Assembly: GCA_023435725.1 (NCBI GenBank)
Contig: JAEYRD010000142.1
Span: forward strand, 1-64,000
Length of the DNA: 64,000 nucleotides
Direction: 5' to 3'
From: Pseudomonadota bacterium
GTDB lineage: Bacteria; Pseudomonadota; Alphaproteobacteria; Rhizobiales; Xanthobacteraceae
The translations under genes and the position numbers were made by a program. This document shows, in pieces, positions 1 to 7,594 of the stretch (positions are counted from its first letter, which is position 1; the number at the start of each line of letters is the position of its first letter). The notes under the pieces were generated by a model that saw only the letters and a program-made list of their open reading frames with translations, was not told the origin of the DNA and ran no database searches.

Positions 1-77
1 GATAACCCCCCTCACCCGAATTTGCGCATTGCGAAAATTCGACCTCTCCCCGCAAGCGGGGAGAGGTGAAAGAGGGC
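1..77. repeat. Dispersed hairpin repeat, family D (partial at window edge)
   Basis: Positions 43-66 form a perfect hairpin of the form CCTCTCCCCGC/GCGGGGAGAGG, preceded by a CCCCTCACCC tract at 8-17. The same two parts recur at 5.95, 28.8, 40.0, 42.6, 51.0 and 57.1 kb. It lies downstream of the first permease gene and the window edge cuts it. Confidence 0.75.
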
Positions 78-107
78 GAACTCGCCGTGTGACCAAGAAT
101 CATATGA

Positions 108-1055
108 TCAATCCGTATACCGGATACGCGGATCGAACACCGCGTAGAGCATGTCGACGGTGAAATTCGCGAACACCACCACGACGGCGATGAACATCAC
201 GAGGTTCTGTACGATCGGATAGTCGCGCCAGCGGATGGCCTCCACCAGGAAGCGTGCGACGCCGGGGATGTTGAACACGGTCTCGGTGACGATCAGGCCG
301 CCGATCAGGAACGCCGCCTCGATGCCGATCACTGTGATGACGGGCAGGATCGCGTTCTTCAGCGCGTGGTGATAGTTCACGGCGGCATCGGATGCGCCCT
401 TGGCTCGGGCGGTGCGGATATAGTCCTGCCGCAGTACCTCCAGCATCGAGGATCGCGTGATGCGCATGGTCAGCGCGGCGCTGCGGAAGCCGACGGCGGC
501 GGCCGGCACGGCGTAAGTCGCGAACGCCTCGAGCCATGTCTGTGGATTGGGATTGAAGATCGGCATCTGGCCGAACATCGCAACCGACGCGGTGAGGATG
601 AGCAGGCCGAGCCAGAACGAGGGCAGCGACAATCCGCTGAGGCTGACGACGCGCAGCGCGTAGTCGAGCTTTGTACCCTGCTTCACCGCGCTGATGACGC
701 CGAGCGGGATGCCGATCGACGCCGAGAACAATAGCGCAAGGCCAGCGAGCCGCGCAGTGATCGGGATCCGCGGCAGGATTTCCTGAAGCGCGGGCTTCTC
801 GGAAACGTAGGAGTAGCCGAAATCGCCACGCAGGAAGCCGCTGATCCAGTGCCAATATTGCACGATCAGCGGCTGATCGATGCCGAGCTCCTTTTCCAGA
901 TTGGCCTTGTCGGCGGGATCGACATAGCCGGCCGCGGCGAACAGGATGTCGACGATGTTGCCGGGCACGATGCGCAGCAGGAAGAAGATGACGATCGAGA
1001 TCCCGAACAGGGTCACGAGCATCAGGAACAGGCGCCGCACCAGATAGGCAAACAT
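108..1055 (-). CDS. Peptide/nickel-type ABC transporter permease (DppB-like)
   Basis: An inner-membrane permease subunit of 315 aa for a dipeptide/oligopeptide-family ABC importer. The N-terminus (MFAYLVRRLFLM) leads directly into a first membrane segment at about residues 9-30. A periplasmic stretch follows with the LGIDQPL...RGDFGYS signature typical of DppB/OppB. The EAA loop that contacts the ATPase is near residues 211-240 (DYIRTARAKGAS), and the protein ends in DPRIRY. It lies 42 bases downstream of a matching binding-protein gene on the same strand, so the two are probably cotranscribed. The second permease and the ATPases are not seen and should lie beyond the left edge. The family is clear; the substrate is not. 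Confidence 0.92.
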   Translation of the reverse strand: MFAYLVRRLFLMLVTLFGISIVIFFLLRIVPGNIVDILFAAAGYVDPADKANLEKELGIDQPLIVQYWHWISGFLRGDFGYSYVSEKPALQEILPRIPITARLAGLALLFSASIGIPLGVISAVKQGTKLDYALRVVSLSGLSLPSFWLGLLILTASVAMFGQMPIFNPNPQTWLEAFATYAVPAAAVGFRSAALTMRITRSSMLEVLRQDYIRTARAKGASDAAVNYHHALKNAILPVITVIGIEAAFLIGGLIVTETVFNIPGVARFLVEAIRWRDYPIVQNLVMFIAVVVVFANFTVDMLYAVFDPRIRYTD

Positions 1056-1097
1056 GCATCGCCTCCTGTCGAACCCGTCAGTCGCCCGAGGTCCGCG

Positions 1098-2696
1098 CTA
1101 CTTGTCCATCCACACGTCTTCGTAGCGATAGCCATTATAGGAGCTGTTCGACATCACCGTCACGCCCTTGACGTAGGGCTTCCAGCAGGTGCCGGTGCGC
1201 GCATGGAAGATGATCGGGCGGGCGACGTCTTCCTGCAACTTCTTGTCGATCTCCCACACCAGTTTCTTGCGTTTGTCGATATTGGTCTCCTGCGACTGCG
1301 CGTCGAAGAGCTTTTCGATCTCCTTGTTGCAGTAATTGGTGTAGTTGCGCTCAGAGCCGCAGGAATAGTTCTCGTAGAAGGACTGATCGGGGTCGTCGAC
1401 GGCGTTGCCGGTGAGGTTGAGGCCCAGCATGTAGTCCTTGCGCGCGATCTTCGGGAACCAGTTCGCGGTCTCAACGACGTCGAGTTCGCCGTCGATATAG
1501 ATGCTCTTGAGCTGGTCGATCAGGATCACCGCGGGGTCACGGTACACGGGAATGTTGCGGGTCGAGACCTTCACCGCGAGATGCTTGTCCGGGCCGTAAC
1601 CGGCCTTCTGCATCAGCTTCTTGGCCTCTTCGCGGTTGGCGTTCACGTCGGGGCCGTAGCCGGGAATGCTCTCGAGCATCTCCTTCGGCATGGCCCAGAG
1701 ACCGGCCGGAGCTGGTTCCATGGTGCCGCCGATGTCGCCCTGGCCCTCGAACATGATGTTGATGAAGGCCTTGCGGTCGAGCGACAACGCCATGGCCTTG
1801 CGGATGTCGGAATTGTCGAACGGCGGGGCGCTCGAGTTGACGATGATGTTGGTCGAGACGTTGTTGGGCTCGACGACGCAAACCGCAGTTGGGTCCTGCG
1901 ACTTCACGTCTTTCAGCAGCGGAATGCTCACCTCGGTCGGAAAGGTCATGTCGAACTTGCCGGCGACGAAGGCGAGGATGGCGGTCGAGCGGTTCGGGAT
2001 GATGGTGAATTCGATGCCGTCGAGATAGGGGTGGCCCTTGCGCCAATAATCCGGACTGCGCGTCAGCTTGATCGATTCATTGGCCTTGAACTCGACGAAC
2101 TTGAAGGGGCCGGTGCCGATCGGATGCGTGCGCATGTCGCCGGGCGAGACATGGCAGGGATAGACCGGCGTGTAGCCGGAGGCGAGCAGCGCCAGCAGCG
2201 AAGGCTGCGGCCGCTTCAGGTTGAACGAGACTTCGAAATCGCCATTGGTCGAGATATCGTTGACCTCGTTGTACCAGGCTTTGCGCGGGTTCTGACGGAA
2301 CTTCTGCTGCGACTTGCCCATCAGCATGTCGAAGGTGCATTTGACGTCGGCCGAGGTGAACGGCTTGCCATCATGCCATTTGACGCCCTGGCGCAGCTTG
2401 AAGGTCAGCGTCTTGTTGTCGTTGACCCAGGTCCAGCTCTCGGCGAGCTCCGGAATGATGTTGTCCATCCTGTTCTGCGGCTCGTCCTGCTTGTAGATGA
2501 CGAGATTGTTGAACACCGGCATGAAGGGAACGTTGAGCGAATAGGTCGCGCCCTCATGGATCGAGGCATTGCCCGGGCTGTCGCGGTGATACATCCGCAG
2601 GATCCCGCCCTGTTTGGGCTCGCCGGCGAGCGTGGTGGTTGAAGCCGTCAGCACAGATAGCGCCGCCACTGCGGCGAGCGCCCACACGCTCCGCAT
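1098..2696 (-). CDS. ABC transporter substrate-binding protein, family 5 (peptide/nickel type)
   Basis: A periplasmic binding protein (532 aa) feeding the permease just downstream. I place the start at the ATG preceded by GGAGGAAGAGG, which gives a normal signal peptide (MRSVWALAAVAALSVLTAS, cleavage near TLAGEP). Reading further upstream in the same frame adds about 97 residues running into an intergenic repeat and is unlikely. The mature part has the SBP_bac_5 pattern: AESWTW, LTFKLRQGVKWHDGKPFTSADV, and GTGPFKFVEF. Transcription probably begins in the 2.70-2.90 kb gap. Peptide-family members also carry other solutes, so the ligand is open. Confidence 0.93.
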   Translation of the reverse strand: MRSVWALAAVAALSVLTASTTTLAGEPKQGGILRMYHRDSPGNASIHEGATYSLNVPFMPVFNNLVIYKQDEPQNRMDNIIPELAESWTWVNDNKTLTFKLRQGVKWHDGKPFTSADVKCTFDMLMGKSQQKFRQNPRKAWYNEVNDISTNGDFEVSFNLKRPQPSLLALLASGYTPVYPCHVSPGDMRTHPIGTGPFKFVEFKANESIKLTRSPDYWRKGHPYLDGIEFTIIPNRSTAILAFVAGKFDMTFPTEVSIPLLKDVKSQDPTAVCVVEPNNVSTNIIVNSSAPPFDNSDIRKAMALSLDRKAFINIMFEGQGDIGGTMEPAPAGLWAMPKEMLESIPGYGPDVNANREEAKKLMQKAGYGPDKHLAVKVSTRNIPVYRDPAVILIDQLKSIYIDGELDVVETANWFPKIARKDYMLGLNLTGNAVDDPDQSFYENYSCGSERNYTNYCNKEIEKLFDAQSQETNIDKRKKLVWEIDKKLQEDVARPIIFHARTGTCWKPYVKGVTVMSNSSYNGYRYEDVWMDK

Positions 2697-3131
2697 CCTC
2701 TTCCTCCCTGACACATCAACTTCTTGGGCCTTTGCGGCCTGTTTGAAGCGACGATAGCGACGCAGGCGCAGCGAGGCAACCGGCAAGGCCGCCTGCTGTC
2801 TCGACAATTCGGATGACGGAAAGCCGCAGGGCCTCACACTTTCATCATGTGAGAGTGCGGGTGCGAACAAGTTGCCTGAGATGTACCGCCGCCCTTCAAG
2901 CGCTCCGCTGTCGTCCCGGACAAGCGCAGCTCTTGGCAACGCGTAGCGTTGTCCAGGGCGGAGCGCAGATCCGGGACCCATAGCCATAGGGCGGAGTTTG
3001 GCGAAGACTCGGAGTCGCTGGCTCGCTCCAAACTCCTTCCTGTGGTTATGGTCCCGGGCTCGCGACTTCGTCGCGCCCCGGGACGACGTGTGCTTGTGGT
3101 GCGTGCTTGCCTAATCCGCGCAGCAGCGCCC
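2697..3131. repeat. Intergenic region with dispersed repeat, family C
   Basis: This is the gap between the binding protein start and the acyl-CoA synthetase stop. About 2909-3087 is a dispersed element bounded by TGTCGTCCCGG and its inverse CCGGGACGACG, with internal text (AACTCCTTCCTG, GTTATGGTCCC) shared with elements at 18.35 and 60.83 kb. The part next to the binding-protein gene (2700-2900) should hold its promoter, but I see no clear box. No convincing gene is present. Confidence 0.7.
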
Positions 3132-4682
3132 TCACACAATTCTCGACGCCTTGTTCCCCCAATACCGGTCCCGCAGCAGCCGCTTGTACAGCTTCCCCGT
3201 CGGCAGCCGCGGCAGCTCCTTCTCGAAATCGATCGAGCGTGGGACCTTCTGCCGCGACAGCGACTGGCCGCAGAAGGCGATCAGCTCTTCGGCGAGCTCA
3301 GGTCCGGGCGCCACGCCGGACATCGGCTGCACCACCGCCTTCACTTCTTCGCCGAGATCGGGATTGGGCACGCCGAATACGGCGGCATCGGCGACCTTGG
3401 GATGGGTGATCAGCAGGTTCTCGCACTCCTGCGGGTAGATGTTCACCCCGCCCGAGATGATCATGAAGGTGGCGCGGTCGGTCAGGTACAGGAAACGATC
3501 CGCGTCGACATAGCCGACGTCGCCCACCGTGCTCATGCTGCCGTCGGCCGAGCGCGCCTCCTTGGTCTTTTCGGGGTCGTTGAAATATTCGAACGGCGAT
3601 CCCGTCTTGAACCAGACCTGGCCCGGCGTGCCGGTCGGGCACTCCTGCATGTTCTCGTCGAGGATATGGAGGTCGCCGAGCAGAACTTTGCCGACGGTGC
3701 CGCGATGGGCGAGCCATTCCTCGCTGTTGCAGGCGGTGAAGCCGAGGCCTTCGGTCGCGCCATAATATTCGTGGATGATCGGTCCCCACCATTTGATGAT
3801 GTCTTCCTTGACCAGCGCGGGGCAGGGCGCGGCGGCATGGATCGCGATCTCGAGCGACGACAGGTCGTAGCGCGTGCGCACCTCCTCCGGCAGTTTCAGC
3901 ATGCGCGAGAACATCGTCGGCACCAGCTGGCTGTGCGTGATGCCCCACCGCTCGACGAGCTGGAGATAGCGCTCGGGATCGAACGTCTCCATGATGATCA
4001 CGGTGCCGCCCATGCGGATCGTGAGGTTCACTGCGGCCTGAGGCGCGGAGTGATAGAGCGGCGCCGGCGACAGGTAGATCATGCCCTCGCGGTAGTGCCA
4101 GAGCCTGGTCAGGAAATCGAACAGCGGCAGGTTGTGCTTCGGCGGCTCCTCTGGCAACGGCCGCAGGATGCCTTTCGGCCGTCCGGTCGTTCCCGACGAA
4201 TAGAGCATGGCGGTGCCGAGCCATTCATCAGGAATCGGCGTCTTCGGCAGATCTGCGGTCACCTCGGCAAGGCCGACAATACGCTCGCTCTCGCCGGCAC
4301 CGTCGGCGACGATGCAGAGCTTCACGTCGGGGCAGGACTGGATCGCCTCGCGCGCGATGTCGAGCTTGGCCATCGACGTGATCAGGATCTTGGACTGGCT
4401 GTTGACGAGGAGATAGGCGAGCTCGCTCGATGTCAGGAAGGAGTTGATGCAGGTGTAGTAGAGACCGGACCGCTCGCCCGCGCCGCAAGCTTCGAGGTAA
4501 CGCGAATTGTTCTCCATGAAGATCGAGTAGTGATCGAGCCGCCTCAAGCCGTGCTTGCGGAACAGGTGCGCCAGGCGATTGCTGCGCGCATCGAGCTCGC
4601 GATAGGTGACGGTTTCACCGGTCGCGGCCATGATGAAGGCGGGCTGGAGCGGGCGCAGGCGGGCATGGTGACCTGTGTACAT
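3132..4682 (-). CDS. Acyl-CoA synthetase / AMP-dependent ligase (ANL superfamily)
   Basis: Activates a carboxylic acid with ATP and joins it to CoA through an acyl-adenylate (516 aa, usual length). The phosphate-binding loop YSSGTTGRPKG is at residues 161-171. Further on are the EYYGATEG motif, the adenine/ribose motif GDVGYVDADRFLYLTDR, and the C-terminal catalytic Lys in PTGKLYKR. The ATG at 4682 has a good ribosome site (GGAGG, 4 bases upstream). It starts 18 bases after the alcohol dehydrogenase stop on the same strand, so the two form an operon. An alcohol or semialdehyde catabolic route ending in a CoA thioester is a fair inference. The acid substrate cannot be named from sequence. Confidence 0.92.
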   Translation of the reverse strand: MYTGHHARLRPLQPAFIMAATGETVTYRELDARSNRLAHLFRKHGLRRLDHYSIFMENNSRYLEACGAGERSGLYYTCINSFLTSSELAYLLVNSQSKILITSMAKLDIAREAIQSCPDVKLCIVADGAGESERIVGLAEVTADLPKTPIPDEWLGTAMLYSSGTTGRPKGILRPLPEEPPKHNLPLFDFLTRLWHYREGMIYLSPAPLYHSAPQAAVNLTIRMGGTVIIMETFDPERYLQLVERWGITHSQLVPTMFSRMLKLPEEVRTRYDLSSLEIAIHAAAPCPALVKEDIIKWWGPIIHEYYGATEGLGFTACNSEEWLAHRGTVGKVLLGDLHILDENMQECPTGTPGQVWFKTGSPFEYFNDPEKTKEARSADGSMSTVGDVGYVDADRFLYLTDRATFMIISGGVNIYPQECENLLITHPKVADAAVFGVPNPDLGEEVKAVVQPMSGVAPGPELAEELIAFCGQSLSRQKVPRSIDFEKELPRLPTGKLYKRLLRDRYWGNKASRIV

Positions 4683-4700
4683 CAGTCCTCCGATTCTGGA

Positions 4701-5855
4701 TTATGCGGCGAGAAGCAGGATTTCGCGAATGTCGGCGGGGCCGCCGATCTTGCGCGGGTTGCGCGGGATCCAGTTCGTGCGCATCGCCTGTTCGGCGATG
4801 GCATCGAAATGTTCCGGTGAGACGCGCATATCCGAGAGGCTGCGCGGCATGCCGAGCGAGCGAATGAAGGCATCGAGCACGTCGGCGGCGTTCTGGCGGG
4901 GGAAACCCATAGCGGCCGCGACGATCATCTGACGCTCGGCATTGTCGCGTGCATTCCAGCGCATCACCGCGGGCAGCATGATGCAGGAGGTGTAGCCGTG
5001 CGGCACGTCGAAGGCCGCGCCCAGCACGTAGCCGATGCCGTGGCTCGCTCCCATCGGCACGCCGGCCGAAAGCGCGCCCATCGACAGCCAAGTGCCGATC
5101 TGCGCGTCCATCCGGGCGTCGAGATCGGCGGGATCGGCCTTCACCCGCGGCAGCGCGTCGGCGAGCATCGCGAGTCCCTTCACCGACTGTGCGTCGGCGT
5201 AAGGGTGCGTCTCGCGCGAGCAGATTGCCTCGACGCAATGGTCGACGGCGCGGATGCCGGTGGAGAGGAACAGCCATTCCGGCGTGTGCACGGTGATGGC
5301 GGGATCGAGAATGGTCGCGCGCGGTACCGCGAGCGGATGCCGTAACATCTGCTTCACATGCGTGCTGCGGTCGGTCACGCCCGCGATCGAACTGAATTCG
5401 CCGCCGGCGATCGTGGTCGGCACGCTGATTTGCCGCACCTGAGGGGCGGTCATCTCGGGCGCCACGCCCTTGTGCACACGGATGCGCTCGATGCCCGCGA
5501 TATCGTCGATGCCGTTGGCAAGGCAGAGCTGCACCGCCTTGGCGCCATCGGTGATCGAGCCGCCGCCCACGGTGACGATCAGATCGGCGCCCGCCTCGCG
5601 CGCTGCGTTGGTGGCGGCGATCACCGCCTCGCGCGGCGTGTGCGCCGGCATGGCGTCGAACAGGCCGGCGCAGCGCGCGCCGAGCGCCTCCTTGATCTTC
5701 GCGATTTCGTCGGTCTGCCGGTTCAGCGTGCCTGATACCATCAGGAAAGCGCGGCTCGTGCCCAGCCGGTCCATCTGCGCAACGACGGCGCCGGCCGCAG
5801 GATGGCCGAACACAACCTCCTCGATCGCGCCGTAAACGACACGTCCCTGGTGCAC
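4701..5855 (-). CDS. Iron-containing alcohol dehydrogenase (maleylacetate-reductase-like)
   Basis: An NAD(P)-dependent group III alcohol dehydrogenase. The dinucleotide-binding GGGSITDGAK is near residue 95. The metal ligands are in the D..H pattern of IRAVDHCVEA and the two His of GASHGIGYVLGAAFDVPHG. I choose the GTG at 5855 because GGGAGG lies 6 bases before it; a TTG 18 bases upstream is possible but has no site. Predicted length is 384 aa. It is the first gene of a two-gene operon with the acyl-CoA synthetase. Maleylacetate reductases share this architecture, but no ring-cleavage genes are adjacent, so the substrate stays open. Confidence 0.88.
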   Translation of the reverse strand: MHQGRVVYGAIEEVVFGHPAAGAVVAQMDRLGTSRAFLMVSGTLNRQTDEIAKIKEALGARCAGLFDAMPAHTPREAVIAATNAAREAGADLIVTVGGGSITDGAKAVQLCLANGIDDIAGIERIRVHKGVAPEMTAPQVRQISVPTTIAGGEFSSIAGVTDRSTHVKQMLRHPLAVPRATILDPAITVHTPEWLFLSTGIRAVDHCVEAICSRETHPYADAQSVKGLAMLADALPRVKADPADLDARMDAQIGTWLSMGALSAGVPMGASHGIGYVLGAAFDVPHGYTSCIMLPAVMRWNARDNAERQMIVAAAMGFPRQNAADVLDAFIRSLGMPRSLSDMRVSPEHFDAIAEQAMRTNWIPRNPRKIGGPADIREILLLAA

Positions 5856-5873
5856 GCCTGTCCTCCCGGACAA

Positions 5874-6339
5874 TTCGTCTTGTTTTGTGGGGGCAGTCTA
5901 GCCGAGCGGATGCCCCTCGTCATGCGTGAAGATGCTGGCGCTCTTTCGTCTCCCTCTCCCCGTTCTTACGGGGAGAGGGCGGCCATCCTTCGAGACGCCC
6001 GCCTACGGCGGGCCCTCAGGATGAGGTCGCGTTTCGCGGCGAGATATCAAACCCTCATGGTGAGGAGCCCGCCGTAGGCGGGCGTAGCGCAGGCGAGCTT
6101 CTCGCCACTTTTTTCCTCATACGCGATAGCCCTGCCGCAAGCGGGGAGAGGCGAAGGAATATCGGCTCAACTCATGAGCTTGGAGCAAAGTCCACGCGCA
6201 TCCCGCTCACCAACGGCCGCGTGTGTGCGGTAGCGTCTCTCCCTGTCACCTCGCCATCCGGCCAGGTATCCATTCGTGCGTTCGCGCATACGGCGGTCTT
6301 GAAGAGTTCATCATCGCCACCCATCTTGTGCCGCCCGCG
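5874..6339. repeat. Intergenic region with nested dispersed repeats
   Basis: The gap separates the divergent alcohol dehydrogenase and RND efflux genes. A family-D hairpin (arms CCCTCTCCCC and GGGGAGAGGG, 5952-5979) and a second piece of the same family (6135-6152) are separated by an unrelated element. That element has inverted CGCCCGCCTACGGCGGG and CCCGCCGTAGGCGGGCG blocks (about 5983-6090). The order suggests one repeat inserted into another. I see no gene here, and the rest (6153-6339) holds nothing I can identify. Confidence 0.65.
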
Positions 6340-6353
6340 GGTACGCGCGTACC
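6340..6353. promoter_or_regulatory. Perfect 14-bp palindrome upstream of RND efflux operon
   Basis: GGTACGCGCGTACC is fully self-complementary and lies 35 bases before the predicted adaptor start. Its size and position fit an operator for a dimeric repressor, but no regulator gene sits beside the operon, so this is inference. Confidence 0.35.
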
Positions 6354-6388
6354 ATGCTTTTTCCGCGGCTTTGATGCGAGGACCTGGG

Positions 6389-7594
6389 ATGACTGGACCG
6401 GACGGAAGCGAGCGACTTGTCAAAAAGCACGATTTCGTTCGGCCTCGACTTTGCGCAACCGCCGCGTTTGTCGTCGCCGGCTTCGCCCTCGCAGGCTGCG
6501 ACAAGCCAGCTTCGCAGGCTGCCGCTCCGCCGCCCGCACCCGTGACCGTTGCCCAGCCGGTCAAGCGCACTGTTACCGATTGGGACGAGTACACCGGCCG
6601 CTTCGAGGCGGTGGAGGAGGTGCAGGTGCGCCCGCGCGTCGGCGGCTTCGTCAACTCGGTGGAATTCCAGGACGGCGCCATCGTGCATCAGGGCGATCTG
6701 CTCTACGTCATCGACCCGCGCCCGTTCGAAGCAGTCGCGGAACAGGCCGACGGCCAGTTGTCCGATGCGCGCGCCAAGGTGGAGCTTGCAAAGCGCGAGC
6801 TCGACCGCGGCCTGAACCTGGTGCAGACCAGCGCGGTGTCCGAGCAGGTCGTCGACCAGCGGCGCCAGGCCTTGCAGGCCGCGCACGCCGCCGAGACCCA
6901 GGCCGAAGGTGCGCTGAAGGCTGCGAGACTCAACATCGAGTTCACGCATGTGACGGCGCCGATCACCGGCCGCGTCAGCCGCCATCTCGTCAGTCCCGGC
7001 AATCTCGTGCAGGGCAGCGATAATGGCTCTTCGACGTTGCTGACCTCGATCGTGACGCTCGACCCGATCTACGTCTATTTCGACATGGATGAGACGACCT
7101 TCATCAAATACAGCAAGCTGTGGTTCGAAGGCCGCCGCCCGAGCTCGCGCGAATCCGCGAACCCGGTGCAGGTCTCGCTCGCTGGCGAGACCACGCCGTC
7201 GCATGACGGCGCCATCAACTTCCTCGACAATCGCCTCGACGTCTCGACCGGCACGCTGCGCAGCCGCGCCGTGGTCAAGAACACCGATCTCTCGATCCTG
7301 CCCGGCCAGTTCGGTCGCGTCCGGCTGATCGGCAGCGCGCCCTATGAGGCGCTGCTGATCCCGGACGCCGCGGTCGCGACCGACCAGTCCCGCAAGATCG
7401 TGTTCGTGGTCAAGCCGGACGACACGGTGGAAGCGCGCGCGGTGGTGCTTGGACCGCTCGATGACGGCCTGCGCGTGATCCGCGAGGGGTTGAAGGCGGA
7501 GGATCGCGTCATCGTCAACGGCATCCAGCGCGCCCGTGTCGGTGCCAAGGTTGCCCCGCACACGGCGCAAGCGCCGGCCGGTGGCAAGTCATGA
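6389..7594 (+). CDS. RND efflux periplasmic adaptor lipoprotein (MexA/AcrA type)
   Basis: The membrane-fusion subunit that links an RND pump to an outer-membrane channel. With the ATG at 6389 the protein is 401 aa. It carries a short basic leader, a hydrophobic stretch and a lipobox (FALAGC), so it should be a lipoprotein anchored in the inner membrane. Next come a beta-barrel/lipoyl half-motif (RVGGFVNSVEFQDGAIVHQGDLLYVIDPRPF), a coiled-coil hairpin, and the second lipoyl half (VTAPITGRVSRHLVSPGNLV). An upstream in-frame start would bury the leader. Its stop overlaps the pump start by 4 bases (ATGA), so translation is coupled. No outer-membrane factor follows, so a TolC elsewhere is probably used. 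Confidence 0.93.
   Translation: MTGPDGSERLVKKHDFVRPRLCATAAFVVAGFALAGCDKPASQAAAPPPAPVTVAQPVKRTVTDWDEYTGRFEAVEEVQVRPRVGGFVNSVEFQDGAIVHQGDLLYVIDPRPFEAVAEQADGQLSDARAKVELAKRELDRGLNLVQTSAVSEQVVDQRRQALQAAHAAETQAEGALKAARLNIEFTHVTAPITGRVSRHLVSPGNLVQGSDNGSSTLLTSIVTLDPIYVYFDMDETTFIKYSKLWFEGRRPSSRESANPVQVSLAGETTPSHDGAINFLDNRLDVSTGTLRSRAVVKNTDLSILPGQFGRVRLIGSAPYEALLIPDAAVATDQSRKIVFVVKPDDTVEARAVVLGPLDDGLRVIREGLKAEDRVIVNGIQRARVGAKVAPHTAQAPAGGKS

Noticed and set aside
849..2642. A 597-codon plus-strand frame opposite the left-edge binding protein and permease
   Set aside because: Antisense shadow of two well-supported genes; no ribosome site or family pattern.
2949..4820. A 623-codon plus-strand frame opposite the acyl-CoA synthetase
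   Set aside because: Antisense shadow; begins in a dispersed repeat and has no recognisable motif.
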